DNA of 64,000 nucleotides from Amoebophrya sp. A120 (GCA_905178155.1 CAJINV010000005.1:798564-862563); one strand, 5' to 3'. Positions 32,679-45,230 are shown, numbered from the stretch's first letter. Made by a program: numbers and translations. The notes: generated from the sequence alone by a model not told the origin.

Positions 32679-35600
32679 TCACCCCCCGAGAATCAACGTG
32701 TGTGACTCGCTGGTCGACACCATCCGGACGTTGTGGGTCATCGTCGTGACCAAGGTCGGCGTGTACAGCACCCAGTCTTTTCCCTCGTCGTTGGGAAACC
32801 CGAGCTGCCCGTGCTGGTTGTTCCCGAAACACCACAGATGGCCGTGTCGGGTCACTAGAAACGTGTGGTTCGCGGCGGCGGCGGTCCAGCAGAAGTAGTT
32901 CCCGGGGTTCGGGACCCGTTTCGCGGTTCCTATGATTTGCAAAAGTGTCTGGGTCTGGAAGATTGCCAGACTTGTCATGGAGGTTTTCCATGACCCATGA
33001 GGTCTGGTATGTAGGACATAGCATGACAGATTCTGCGGGACCTTTCTAATACCTATCCTGCATGAGAAACTGCCTCTCGATTAGGTCAAAAGTGCGCAAC
33101 CTTTGGCAATCATTCAACACAGTTTTTTGCCTGATTCAGATCTAGCATGACAAGTTGCAATCATCCAGACCCAGACATTTTTGCAATCCATACTTCCGAG
33201 GAAGCCGCCAAACTCCTCGTTCAGGTTCATAAACGTCGGCCAAACGCTATTACGATGAAAAATGCCCCAACCCCGTAATTTGCAGAAGTTTGTCATGCAA
33301 AGTTTCCAAATGAAAGCTTTTTGTCTTGCACAAAAGGATTGCGAGCGTTTCTGATGCAGAATCTGGGTGCGCAAGGTGCCTTGTGCATAACAGATCCGGC
33401 TGCTGTTGGACTACTTCGCAACACAAATTTGACCTATTCAGCATGGAAAATTTGTGATGCTGAGATATGCAAGACGGGGAATGTTTCTGTTGGAAAGGTT
33501 TGCAATACAAATACTGCCAACCTGGGGGTGGGGGGGGCATTTTTCATTCTAATAAACCCGACCCGGGTCCTCCCGGCCCAAGCCCAACTGCCCGAACGCG
33601 TTGCTGCCCATCACCGCCACGCGCGGGTTGGCCCCCATGCGCAGGTTCTCGGTGATGATCACCGTGTGGTTGCTGCCACACGCGGTCATGACGTGCTTCT
33701 CCTCCGCGAGGCGGATCAGCTGTTGCGGGCGGTACTGGTCCGTGGACTTGCCGATTCCCAGTTGCCCGGCGGAGTTGCCGCCCCAGCCGTAGAATTTCCC
33801 GCTGTCGTCCAGGCCGATCACGTGCTCGTCGCCGCAGATAACCTGTTGTAGCGATTGGGTTATTTGTGATTAATTGTGTAGTACGGACAGGAAGCTTGAA
33901 AGTCAATAATTCTATCAGCTTGACGACATTCTTTCACGAACAATTCAGCACGCATTGATTCAGGATGTCGATGCAGGACATCAGGTACATCTACGTGCAC
34001 CTGAAATAAGAAGTGAATTGAAAGTTCATATTCATAGACACCTGTCGCCATCTAATTTTTTCCGGCAGCGCCATGGGCTGTGTGACGCTCCGCGGCAGCA
34101 TCTTCGAGCCTATCCTCATCAAATCTGTGTTTCGGAAATCCTTTGCGAACTGCGGGTTCTCCCCCAGACTCGGGTTCGCCGGCCCCCGTTTCCCGGGCGA
34201 CATGTTGTTTGCGCGCATGCCCTTCTGCAGCAGGGTTTGCGCGTCGAAATTTGTTTTGCGGGTCGCGTGCACGTGCGCCGTGTCGAGGGACATGTTTTCT
34301 ATCCCGAGCTTATTACAATGAAAAATGCCCCCACCCCCGAACTTGGGAGCATTTGTATTGCAAACCTTTCCAAATGAAACATTCGTCCTCTTGCATCTAT
34401 CAGCATCACAGGTTTCCAACCGTGAATAGCGAAAATTTGTATTGCAAAAGACCCCAGCAAGAGCGGCGCTTGTCATGCAAGCGATGCGATACACGTCAGA
34501 CTCTGCATCAGAATCAGAAAGATTCATACTCCTTTCATGCATGGCAAAAAGTTTTCATTTGGAAACTTCGCATCACAAATTTTTGCAATTTCAGGGGTGG
34601 GGGGCACTTTTCACTGTAATAGAGCTGCCCCCGGGAGTTGTCGCCGAAGACGTACAGCACCCCGTCGTCGTCGATCATGCAGGAGTATGGACTGCAAATA
34701 TGTCTGGGTCTGGAAGTAGAGTCATGCTGTTTTTGCATGACACGGTAGGTCTGGCATGGAAGCTCTAGCATCACAGGTTTCGAGAAGCTTCCGCAAAGCC
34801 GAATCCGCATGACAAATCCTCCACTTTGGTGACAGAGAGTGGGCAGCTTTTGCTACCTATGCATGAAAGATTTTTCTGTTTTCTGAAATGCGCATCACAA
34901 GTTTGTCTCCTTCCAGACCCAGACATATTTGCAATCAATAAGGAGAACCGGGCGCCCACCGCCACCTGCTTCATGGGGATCGTGCGGGTCATACGCAAAA
35001 GCACGGGCCGGGAATTTTGGTACACCGTGTGACTCCGGGAACCGTCCGGATTTCGGTTCCGCTCGTGGAATTTCGCCACGCCCTGGTGGTTGGGGTCAAT
35101 GGAGTCGAGCTCAAGCCCCAGGGCACCACAGGCGGAGGACCCGAACACGTAAACGCCACCTAGAAGAAGTAGTTTGGTGTTCAAAATTGAAAAATGAAAC
35201 TTGGGAGTTCAACTTCGGATCTGTTCTTTCTCCTCCATAAGAAAACAAAACTGAAAGTGAAACTCCGTAATTTTTTCAAAAAAAATTCTTATGAATATAC
35301 CATTGTTGCACAAGCAAAGGGTATGCGTCCCCGTTTTCGCGGTGGCGACTTGCACGACGTGCTCGTCTCTTGTCCCCCTCGACAGGTACGGCTCTGCCGT
35401 CCCGTGGATCTCACTCCGCAAGCCCAAACACAGCGCGCGGTTGGACCCGAAGGCCATCACGTTCCCACTTCCCGCCAGCAATGTGAAGGAGTGCGCGATC
35501 CCGGTCTGCAGTTGCACCACGTCCTTCCCGTGAAACCGCTCGATGTCCATGGGTCTCGTTTCCCCCCGGTACCGGAACTTGGTCCCCAGTTGCCCTTCAT

Positions 35601-36012
35601 TGCCATTCCCAAAACCGCGGACGACGCACTTCGCGCTGGGGACCTTCTCCTGCTCAATGCACTGGTAGCCTAATGTCATCATCCCCCTCCCGGCGTAGTT
35701 CGCGCGCCAGTCCCGCAATCTCGTGTCGGAATCCGCCAGTTGCGCGAGTTTCACCAGGTCCAGCTCCACGCCCTCGTCTTTCTTTTCACCTTCCTCTTTA
35801 TTGTGCTCGTCTCTCTCCGACTTGTTGTCACTGCTATGGTCGCTCAAATCGTCGCCGGAATGTTTTCTGCTCTTGCTGTCTGCGAGGCCGTGCTGCTCTT
35901 CTTGCGCGAGGGCGAAAATGTTGGACCACATCATCCCGTTGGATTCGAGAACGTCTACTCTCTCACCTGAGAGTTGAGTCATGTTTTTGCAATTTTTCAT
36001 GTTTATGATCAT
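32679..36012 (-). CDS. RCC1-repeat (beta-propeller) protein, 612 aa, seven exons
   Basis: Exons 36012-35301, 35159-34941, 34680-34622, 34305-34042, 33842-33555, 33242-33193 and 32925-32679 sum to 1839 nt exactly in frame. Introns 1 and 4 are GT-AG; the other four are introners 14, 13, 12 and 11. Joined exons recreate RCC1 repeat signatures across the junctions: GFGNGNEGQLG, YVFGSSACGALGL, YVFGDNSRGQLG (split by element 13), FYGWGGNSAGQLG, VMGSNAFGQLGLG and LWCFGNNQHGQLG. The spacing suggests about six or seven blades. RCC1 propellers act as Ran exchange factors or as binding modules in many proteins. Nothing here singles out Ran. The first 90 residues are acidic and polar, and one insertion (near the DTAHVHATRK segment) breaks the regular repeat. 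No signal peptide. Confidence 0.85.
32931..33192. mobile_element. Introner element 11, family 1
   Basis: 262 bp. Ends TATGATTTGCAAAAGTG and near complement. Flanks GTTCC (32926-32930) and CTTCC (33193-33197), one mismatch. Removal joins FGGFLGS to AKRVPN in frame. Confidence 0.88.
33248..33554. mobile_element. Introner element 12, family 3
   Basis: 307 bp. Ends TATTACGATGAAAAATG and near complement with C/G runs behind them. Flanks AACGC (33243-33247) and AACCC (33555-33559), one mismatch. Removal joins DPGRV to WPTFMN in frame. Confidence 0.88.
34311..34621. mobile_element. Introner element 13, family 3
   Basis: 311 bp. Ends TATTACAATGAAAAATG and near complement. Perfect flank GAGCT (34306-34310, 34622-34626). 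Removal recreates the RCC1 motif RGQLG. Its minus strand closely matches the plus strand of element 16. Confidence 0.94.
34686..34940. mobile_element. Introner element 14, family 1
   Basis: 255 bp. Ends TATGGACTGCAAATATG and near complement. Perfect flank AGGAG (34681-34685, 34941-34945). Removal joins GARFS to CMIDDD in frame. Confidence 0.93.
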
Positions 36013-36116
36013 TCACTCGCTCTTGTACTCCTTCACAGAATTACTTATGTGATTTTTGATGCTGAGTAGAAAACAAGAACGAAACAACGAAAAAAACAGC
36101 TTCAACAAGAAACACT

Positions 36117-38894
36117 TCAACTGAACCAATCGGCGATCAGATGAATTTCGATACCATCATCCGCCGGGCCCTGGTCCAGCGACGTGCTGGTGTACTCCGT
36201 CGACGTGGGCCCCAGGTTGACGCTGTGCTGCCGGGACGCGGATCCGGAGCTGTCGTCGTGGGCCTTTTTCCCCCCTCCACCGGTTTCCACCGGGAGTTCC
36301 AGGTCCGCGTCTTTTGACACCTTCTTGATCGAGGCATATTTCGTCGACAGCGTCTTTTCGAATATTTCCTTCGCGATCGCGTTCCGCAGTTTCAACTTCT
36401 CTAGCGTTTTGATGTCGTCCTTGCTCGCCACCGTGTCGACGTTCCGGAGGATCCCGCGCGAGGTGGCGAGCACCAAGGGCGCGCGCGACAGCGTCCCGTC
36501 CCGCACCAACGCCTTCTTCGTGTTGGAATCGTGCACGAGTTTCCGCAGCCGTTGGAACACCCTTTCCTTGGCTGCAATATTCGCGTGTGCGGCGCACAGC
36601 ATGTACCGCTTCCCGTGCCCCGTCGCAGAGTCAACGGCCTCGCTCGCGCATGCGTACAGCGTGTCGCTGATCCACTGGATCACCTGCGCCTTGCAGTTCA
36701 GCTCGTGGGACGCCTTCTTCTTCTGCGCGGTGATCCCGCGCATCACCAGAGACCCGGCCAGCTTCCAGGCGGCGGTGGCGGAGGGCTTCGGATCCCAGAT
36801 TTTGTAGCCGGAGGACCGGGCGATTTGCGCGATGTTCGCCCCGTGGGTGATGACGCAGTCGAGCAGGAGGACTCCGTAGTCTTCCACCGCCACGTTGTTC
36901 GCGAAATCGACCAACAGCTCCTTCGCCGGGGTCCGCACGCACGACGGCTGGACGTAGTGGAGGTAGCGGGTGGCGAGCAGATAGTACTTCTTCTTGAAGA
37001 CCTTCCAGTAGCTCGACCGGAGCAGCGCGATGGCCATGAAAATGGAGATCGCCAGGACCAAGCGGAACCGGGGGAACCGGTTGTCCATGGCATCCACCCC
37101 GGCGTGCAGCACGATCACGTCGTAGATGAAGTAGATGCTCCCCAGGTAGAGAAACCGCGACGCCCAATCCGGGGGGGAACAGCCCCGGTCCCAGCAGGTC
37201 TTCGAAACGGTGAAGGGGTACATCAACCGGATCGCGCAGTACAGCGCGCAGTACCCCACCGCCTTCCACACCTCGCTCATCGGGTAGTCGCCGGACGCGG
37301 TCACGTCGCCGTCGGACATCTGTTGTTCCAGGTAGCTGTTCTTCGCCGATTCCTCCAACTGCGTCACCTTCTCGCTCATCGTGCCGATCGGCGTGCCCGC
37401 GACCAACCCGTACGCGGGGGGGAGAAAGCCGAACGCCAAGGTGTCGAACTCGAACTGCCACGACATGATCGCCAACAAAGGCATGGTGTAGACGAAATCG
37501 GTATCAAATGTAAAAGTGTCTGAGTCTGGAAGGTTGGAACTTGTGATGCTGTCTCTGGATTCGAAAAAAATTTGTATTGCATGACCAGTGAGAGGAGTAG
37601 ATTTTGTCCTCCGCGGAGATGGCATTTGTCATGCGGAGTAGGCATGAGGAAGCGCTCTAAAAATCTGTGATGCTAGGCCATGCATTACATGCATTATGGA
37701 TCATGCAAAATATGCATGACAAATCTTGCAATCTCCCAGACCCAGACATTTTTACATTTGATAATCGGTCAACACGTACAGCATCACCGTGCCCCCCGGC
37801 CCGGTTCCGTGCATCAGGTCGTCCATCAGCCCGCTGTCCCACAGCGCGTCCATCTGCCACAGGATGGGCTGCGGAAACTTGTCAAACCGGTGCTTCCGCG
37901 GAGCGACCGTGTCGAAACCGGACACGACGGTGGCGTTCCGGGGCAGAAACAAATCGTCCACCCGCTCCACCGTGGGGAATTTCACCTCCGGCTTCCCGCA
38001 GTAGGTCGCGATCCGGTGCTTCACCCACATGGCCTTGGCCACGATCATGAACCTGGCGAACCCGAAGAAGAACAAAGCGGTGGTGTAGTCCACCCCCGGG
38101 GCCTCGGACTTGGTCAAGGGTTCGCCGGAAAAGTAGTAGAAGAGCAACACGAAGATGGCCGCGTACTCCTTGACGAACCGGAAGTGGAATTCCTTTCTAT
38201 CTTCTGACACGTAGTAGCTGCCCACAATCCCGGCGGAAATGTGGTCCATCACCAGCGTGAGCATCAAGGCATCGGTGTACGTCAAGGTCTTCATCCCGTA
38301 CAACATCAAGAACTGGGCGAAGCCGCCGACCAATCCCATCACGGGGTAGTTGGTCAGCGGGTCGAAGGTCTGCTCCCCCCGCGTGTGCATCCGGACCTGC
38401 GCCAGCATGGACGCGACGCCGAGCCAGGTGGGGAGTAACAAGGCATACCCGGTGGCGAGGAAGTAGTTTTCGTACGCGAGAAAAGCGATGACGAAGGCCA
38501 GGATGAACAACCCCGCCATCGCCGCCCGGATCATGAGCTGCTGTATCCTCGGACACGGCATGGCGTCGGAAATGCAGTAGTACGCGTAGGCGAAGGGGAG
38601 GGCGTTGGCCAAGGTGCCGAGGAAGTAGAGGTTGTACACTTTGTGGAAGTAAACCAAGGATCTCAACGTCAAAAACTGCAACTGCTCGGAAGAAAGCAAC
38701 TGCCAGAAGCCGATGAAAAGCGATCGTTGCTCGTACTGGCTCATCACCGGCATGATCATGCGGTCCACCACGATCCATATCGTCTGCACGATGACGGACA
38801 GGAGGGAGGAGGCCGCCTGGCCCGCCCGCTGGATCTGACGGATCTGCTCGTCCATCAGGCCCTGCAGGGCGCCCTGGTTCAGCTGCCGGAACAT
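36117..38894 (-). CDS. Multi-pass membrane protein, 836 aa
   Basis: Exons 38894-37764 and 37496-36117 sum to 2511 nt in frame; the only intron is introner 15. The N-terminal two thirds are very hydrophobic, with about ten candidate helices (for example LFILAFVIAFLAYENYF, FVLLFYYFSG, LVLAISIFMAIALL) separated by short charged loops. The last 300 residues are soluble, Lys/Ala-rich, and end in a Ser/Gly/Thr tail. There is no cleavable signal peptide; the first helix starts near residue 30. I do not recognise a transporter signature. The stop of this gene lies only 105 bases above the RCC1-protein start codon, so the two genes are tightly packed. Confidence 0.75.
37502..37763. mobile_element. Introner element 15, family 1
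   Basis: 262 bp. Ends TATCAAATGTAAAAGTG and near complement. Perfect flank ATCGG (37497-37501, 37764-37768). Removal joins YVLTD to FVYTM in frame. Confidence 0.93.
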
Positions 38895-40238
38895 TTTTGT
38901 GTATTGGAATCAAACTTTGTAAAAGTACGACAAGATTATTCAAAAAGATGTGCAGAATGCAATGGTGAAAAACGTAAAGTTGGACATCACACCATACCAA
39001 AATTCATCATTAGAGTCGAATTCTAGGAAATGCAGAAGCTAGGGGGTGCAGGCGAATTATATCACTTGGAAAAATAAAAGTGCAGTGTGGAAAAGGAAAA
39101 GCTACAAGAGGTTGACTTCCTAAACGAAAAAAAAAGCGACTGCGACCGGAGTACGTACCTGGCATTTTTGCTGGCTCCTAGAACAGAATATCTTGACGAG
39201 TTCAAGCAAGTAGTTACCATTTTGATGCACAGGAAGAATCTCAGAAACAAACGCTCGAGAATGCGATTTTCATTTTTCGTTTTTCTTGCTCTCATTCGCT
39301 CGAAAATGCAATTCAAAAGCAACCACGACATCTCCGAAAGTTGATCATGCGGCAATCGAAAATACCTCTTTCTCTCCGACACTCGAAAATGCTCTCCTCT
39401 CTGTCTCGCCTCCACGGGCCGCCAAAATGAAAATAAACAATCAAGAACGCTGACATAGTCTATAACGTGCACAGACAAGGGGCCCCACCACAGTGGCGTA
39501 GTCGGCGGGTTCTCACGACAAAGCGATAGATTCAGAAGATAAAGTTTCACTCAATCGCATGTCAATCCTGCAGAAAGGGTTCATCCAACATCCACCTTTG
39601 GGTACAACGACACAAAAAATGGCGTACAAAAGGAAAAGCTCTACCGTTGCTAGCGACCGAAGATGATGATACTGATACTTCAGTTGTGACTACTAAAGCT
39701 TAGTAATTTTGTGCAAAATAGCTGCTCCTGAGGTACTATAAAAATTATGCCGCCCAATAGGTACATTTTTCACTCTGCCTTGTACTGCGACATTGAACAG
39801 AAAGAGTGAGACTTCTTGCCGTGGGAAGAAACAAATAGGAAACGAATGAGCAAAGTTGCATATAGAAGTGCGACCGTACTTTATATGCTTTTTAGGTACA
39901 TTGCGATGGAAAAGCAAAACGGAGGGATTAAGGTCGACAGTCATAAAGAACTAGAACAGAAAATTTGTACATGAGAAACAATAGATTCCGAAACTCGGTT
40001 AATTTTGAAACGCTTCGATTACTCCAAGCGGATGCTACTTTCAAAGAACCCTGGCGGTCCGTAGCGAGGATCGATGCGCGCCTTCCTTTGCATCAGCGGC
40101 GCAGAGCTGTACTCTGTACTCACGGTACCGATGTTCTCGAAGTGCTTCCGATCGGACTGATAGTCGCGCGCCCGCCGACCGCGCGCGATCTCTCGCTGCA
40201 GACTGACAGTTTTGATTTACGTTTATTTATTACGCATT
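38895..40238. other. Spacer, nothing recognised
   Basis: 1.3 kb of AT-rich sequence. A 162-codon minus-strand frame (39062-39550) has Phe/Ser/Lys-rich composition typical of AT-rich noncoding DNA. No repeat or RNA gene recognised. Confidence 0.4.
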
Positions 40239-41047
40239 TCAATAGTTGAAGCGGTCAGCACCAGGCTGGTACTGTTCGCGCCACGGAAGTGTCGCCGAGC
40301 CTCGCGGCTGCGCTGGGTTCTTGTAATTTGGATTAGGCTGCTGCCTTGGGGGCGGATCGTAGGCCAGGAGGCGGGCCTGCTGTTCCTGCTCTTGTTGCAG
40401 TTGCATCTGCTGAATCACCCGCGGGTCCGGGACGTACCCGGGGGTTTGTGAAAAATCCTCGCTCACCTCTCTCCAGTCTCTCGTGAAGTGGTCGTGCACC
40501 TGCCCCCGCTTGTCCGTGATTTTCACGTGGGTCCTTTTTCCCTCGAAATTCTGCCGGTCCACGTCCATCTTGCTTCCGTGCATGTGGTCGTGGGCTGCTG
40601 CGATTTCCACCATTCTTCTGCCACCGCCTGTGATAGATCCCCCCTCTTTTGCGAATCTTGTATCTTCGTCTCTGAGCATCATATCTCGACCCAAGTGGTC
40701 CTTGTACACGCTTGGATTGTCAACCTTTTTCAGTCCGTGGATGTGCTCCTTTTCCTCGAAATTCGACCAGTGCCAGTCGGGTGTGAGATGAAGATGCTTG
40801 TCGTCCTGGCTGGCTATACGCCTCCTGCGACCCGAAAATTCGATTCCTTGCAGCCTGATTGGTTAAATCGAAGAAGTTGTGAGAAGATGTTGTGATATGA
40901 AATTCGATGTTGTTTGCTTGTTTTTTCGCGGCTTTTTTCTACGCTCGTTCAGAAGTGAGAGCGACGCGGCCCATCCAATCTTTGTTTTTTCCCTGTGCCG
41001 CGCCGTTGACCTTCTTCCGTGAAGTAGTCCCACTTCTGCAAATTCAT
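40239..41047 (-). CDS. His/Asp-rich repeat protein (third gene of cluster), about 214 aa
   Basis: The main exon runs from an acceptor near 40847-40854 to the stop at 40239. It encodes several short blocks with His/Asp pairs: HLHLTPDWHWSNFEEKEHIH, VYKDHLGRDM, AHDHMHGSKMD and QVHDHFTRDW. It ends in a Gln/Pro/Asn-rich tail. The DHMHG block also occurs in the gene at 42911-45230, so the two are relatives. A possible first exon is 41047-41011 (starting MNLQKWDYFTEE), joined at 40846 by an intron with GTCAAC at its 5' end; this gives 645 nt in frame but the donor is weak. The 5' end is therefore uncertain. No signal peptide or membrane helix; function unknown. Confidence 0.6.
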
Positions 41048-41323
41048 CAACGCACAGCTGCGGTGTCCCCGTCTTTTCGATCCCTATCAGGCTGGCTTCC
41101 ACATCTGCCGTGCGCGGCCGAGTCAGAATCGCAATCGCTCGAGACACAAGAAATTTAAAGAAAAAAACACTCTGATGCCTCCAAAACTAGCAGCTCGCAG
41201 TGGATGCAGCTCCACGTCACTCTTTCAACTCGTCCTCTATTATTTTCCTGACACTACAATTCGCATTACCGATATATAGACCGCGCATGTCTACGTCATT
41301 CACAAAAAAACATGGCAAGATGA

Positions 41324-42436
41324 TTACCCTCCGTAGAAGTTTCTCGGCATGTGTCCGGCCGCGTCCGGGGCGCCTACAGCTTGCTCGGCCACGTCCTCTT
41401 CTTTCAACTCAAACGTGCCCCCGACGAAGTGGTCTTGCCTGACGTTGTCGAACAAGTGCTTGGTCCCGCGCTTCTCGAACTCGGGATCCTGGGCCCGTTG
41501 ACTCAACTGCCCGAACCGGGTACCATCTTGGACTGATTTTCTGGCCGCATACCGCTGGTTCAGCAGCTCGTTTTCGCTGTTTAAGTTCAGATCATGTAGT
41601 AGCATGTGTTGACAAGAATTGCAGCATACCATGCATGGCCATGTTCTCTCCTTGGCAAGCCAGCAGTAGCATCACAAAGAAGAACGACAAAGAATAAATC
41701 TAAATAAAAGTGTATACTTGAACGTGAGCGCCATGTTCATTCCCGTGGAGACCATGCTTGGGTTGTGCCTTTTCTTCACCTTCCCTTCGGGCAAGGGGTC
41801 CATGCGCGCTCGCAGCCCGAACATTCGCATTTCCACGTGGGACAACGCACACAAGGCTCGGGCCAGGTCGTCGGCCGTGGTGCCCTCGCGGGAGACCTGT
41901 GGTAGGTTTAGTACATTGCGATGATGCAGTGTCAAAAATCATTGTTCATGAGAAAGACGCAGCCAAACTAAATCGACGAACATGATCTCATGTTGCAAGA
42001 GCTGCAATTGCAAAGCAAAACAAGGAGAAAGCTATAATTTTTCAAAATTCTAGTTTACCGTGTTCCCAAACATATCCACGGCCGAAATCTCCCACTTCGA
42101 GCCCTTCTCCTCGATTAAGGTCCGGCCCCACATCTGCGGGTCGCCGATGCTCAGGTACCCTGCGTCCGCGATTTCCTCTTCGATCTGCGAGCGCAGCTGC
42201 GCGGCAGACAGCGGTTTATCTTTTTTTATGCGTTCGGTCAAAATGTAGCCCTCGGGCAGGGGGAAGGATAACGAGTATCCGCGTGAAAAACACTCCCGGT
42301 CTCGCGTCGAGTAGGAAGCGCCCGCCGGGCGCGAGTCGGTGGATTGTTTCGAAAGGAACTCGGGCATGGGCGCTGCTATCGGTCGAGTGATCGACGTTTG
42401 GAGCTCGGGCTCCTTTGGCTTTTTGAAGATTCCCAT
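41324..42436 (-). CDS. Unknown protein, 269 aa, three exons
   Basis: Exons 42436-42059, 41896-41718 and 41576-41324 sum to 810 nt in frame. Both introns are GT-AG (GTAAAC...CCACAG and GTATAC...AAACAG). Starts MGIFKKPKE, so Gly2 is available for N-myristoylation followed by basic residues, a pattern often used for membrane anchoring (inference). The middle reads LPEGYILTERIKK and IGDPQMWGRTLI; the C-terminus is Gln/Arg-rich and ends MPRNFYGG. No domain recognised. It sits between two His/Asp-repeat genes on the same strand, and all three have short exons, which suggests a functional or evolutionary cluster. Confidence 0.7.
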
Positions 42437-42910
42437 TTTGGGCAAGGGCGGCCGCGGGAAAACGACAAATGTACGCAGTGAGGTTTGCTGCTCTACTAGG
42501 GCGGGGGAGGGTAGATCAAAGCCAAATGTTTAATTTTATGGGGTCTGATAATTGTGCTGCCGGTGATCTGACGAAAGATGAAAAACGCTGCTAGCAGGAA
42601 AGGAAATGCGTTGTTGCTTCAGCACCAAAGTGCGCACGGACGGCCTAGCACGACTAAGTGGACGAGCGAGGGCAACCGAGAAGTATTTCATGTAGTACGA
42701 CTACGCAGCCAACAGAGAGCTACTTTGGAACGAACGAGAAACAACCGATGAAACTCTGGCTCTATCAAATCCAAGCACGCAGTATTAGAAATGCAAATGC
42801 TTGTACGAACCGAATTCATCATTGTTGACGCAGCCAAACTAGACCGAGAAAATTACTTACTCATCGAATTATGTTCATCTTCATCGAGGCTACCAACTAC
42901 AACGCCACTT
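42437..42910. other. Spacer, nothing recognised
   Basis: 474 bases between two cluster genes. The frame above the downstream gene's ATG stays open for about 100 bases, so a short 5' exon is possible. Otherwise nothing recognised. Confidence 0.4.
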
Positions 42911-45230
42911 TTATATTTCGAGAGCAAAGACGCCACAAATAATACCGAGTGGCGCGTCCCTAAACGCGGTTGCCAAGGGACTGAAGACTTGCTTGATGTG
43001 GTCTTCGGACTCGATATGCGCGCGACCAACTGGTTTGTTCAAAACTTCCACTACTTGTCCGGGGCCAAAGTGCACGCCCGCCTTACACCCAGGCTCGTCA
43101 ACAGCTTTCCTCCCGGTGAGCTTGGGGCTGAAGGTACCTGTTGAAAGACGGTGAAAGTTACAACGCTGTATCAAAACGAAAAGCCAAATGGAGATTGATC
43201 AGGTTCACGCGCCCCTGCCGCTGCTTTCGAAAAAGTCGTATTCATACCATCCGGATCCGGAAAAACGCCTCCTTCCTGTGACACCACCATGATGTGTTTT
43301 CTTCCGTGTGTTTTCTCCTGCAGCGACCGGCTGGACGGGCTGAGATCCTGGCCTAACTGGTCGACGGCGTGGACCTTGTGCGATTTGCCAGTGATAACCT
43401 CGTCGTCACGGAAGACCATGCCGTCGTAGTGGTCTTCTTCGTGGTCCACTCGGTGCTTCCCATGACCGATGAAACGGGGAAGACCTTTTGGTTTTTTTTT
43501 TGTGCTCCGCTTGTAGTGCAAGCAGTTGTACCAACAGTTTCTTCACATGCTTATTTTTCTTAGATTTTTCTATTATGAAAAAAAAAGTAGCCACATCGCT
43601 CCTCCATACCCGTATCGTCCACCAGGGAATCCTTTCCTATCGACCCATGCATGTGCTGCGACTGCCGGATCCCCAGCCCAGAATGCGCGTCGTAGTGGTC
43701 GTGCATCCCCTCCACTTTTTTCTTCCCTCGCACGGAATCGTGCGCCTCTTTCTCCGTTTCCTTGAAGGTCATCGTGCCGTTTTGGAAATGTGACCTGGCG
43801 CTGTTCATCTCGTCCCGGATTCCGTAGCCGTGTCGCTTTCCGTGCCCCACGTTCGCGTCGTAGCCAACCTCGTCACCCGGGTACACCATCTTTCCCTTGT
43901 AGTGGTCGTAGTAGGGTTGCTGCAGCCGCTCCACGCCCGCTTGGATGTGGTCGAACCCGCCGACGGGCAGGTGCATGTCCGGGTCGTATTTTGCCTTCCC
44001 CGCGGTCAGCATTTTCCGCGCCTCGGGCTGCTCCCGCACCACCTGCATGCCGCTGCCCCCGAGGTGGTGCTTGGGGGAGTGCTCCCCCGTACCGCGATGA
44101 AAAGCGCCCTCCTGCGGATCCTCGTATTCGTACCGGTTTTCCTGGTGCAAGTGGTGCGGTAGCCGGAGGTTTCCCGCGGCGGTTTCCGATTTCTTCGCCG
44201 GCTTGTACGGGGGACGGATGGAGTTCTGGTAGATTTCCTTCCCGTGCGCAAGCGTCCACTCGTCGTGCCGGACAATGTTCTTCGCAGTGCCATCTGGGTC
44301 GTAGTCCTGGTGACGAGCAGATGAGAGATGTGTTGAATGCGATAAAGTACTTAAAAGTAGTAAACGCGTACTATCATGTTAAATGGGCCTTTGTAGTATT
44401 GACCTTGTTTATTCCGATTTTTATTTCATAGGCACAAAACCCCTAAAAAGGAAGTACCCGCTCCTTCGTCCTCGGGCTTTTTGGCTCGTCCCGGTGCGGC
44501 CTGACGCCCATCCCGACTCCGACCAAGTGGTCCCTCCTCGCGTAGTCCACCCGATGCGGGAATCTGGACACAAACTCCTGGTCATCCACCTCCGCCCCCT
44601 CAGTTCTGGCCACGCCCGCGGTCTCGCCAATTTGGTGGTCGTGGTGGTGCTCCTCCTGCGCGGAGCGGTGGATCCGATCCGGATCGACTTCATGGTCCAC
44701 CTCGTACCCCTCGTTTTCCGCAATGGACCCGTAGGTGCCGCGTAAGTGATCGTGCTGATGGATGTCGTAGTCCTCCTTCGTCACGTTCGTGTGCCGCGCT
44801 ACGTGGTCAACCCCGTACGCCTCGTTTTGGGCGACACCGGCCGTCGTCCCATGCATGTGATCGTGCTGGTAAAGTTCCCGGTCGAACCGATGCATATCGT
44901 GCGCACGGTTGAACGGAGAGTCCTTGCGCGCCTCCGCACGGATATACTGCGTTAGTGTTTTTTGGAATATTTGATACATGACAAGCTGGCAAAGGTGTTG
45001 GTCTAACTGACTATCGCATCATTAAAACGACTTTACTCTATGACTCCTCTTACCCTGGGATCATCCGGCGTGATTGCGTCCTGGCCCAGTGTGAATTCAT
45101 CCGCGAATCGGGCAGAAGTCCTCGTGAAGTGCGGTCTCTCCTCTTCTTCCGGGTAGAAAAAGTTCGTCCTTCGGCCTCGAGGCGCGGTGTCCGGCCGCTT
45201 CGCCGGACTGTTGTTCCAGAAGTAGGCCAT
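42911..45230 (-). CDS. His/Asp-rich repeat protein, 608 aa, five exons
   Basis: Exons 45230-45054, 44946-44458, 44306-43610, 43484-43248 and 43137-42911 sum to 1827 nt in frame; all four introns are GT-AG and 107-151 nt. The protein holds many diverged copies of a block built on HDHxxG followed by a polar segment: QHDHMHGTTAGVAQNEAYG, HQHDHLRGTYGSIAENEGYE, HHHDHQIGETAGVARTEGAE and later HDHYDAHSG and QHMHGSIGKDS. The rhythm is about 30-40 residues. Clustered His and Asp could bind metal ions. No signal peptide. I do not recognise the family; proteins of this composition are often axonemal or cortical in protists, but that is only an impression. The stop at 42911 could be inside an intron if the GTATTA near 42935 is a donor. 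Confidence 0.72.

Noticed and set aside
39062-39550. 162-codon minus-strand frame in an AT-rich spacer
   Set aside because: Phe/Ser/Arg/Lys-rich composition without motifs and in AT-rich DNA; no splice partners; likely chance.
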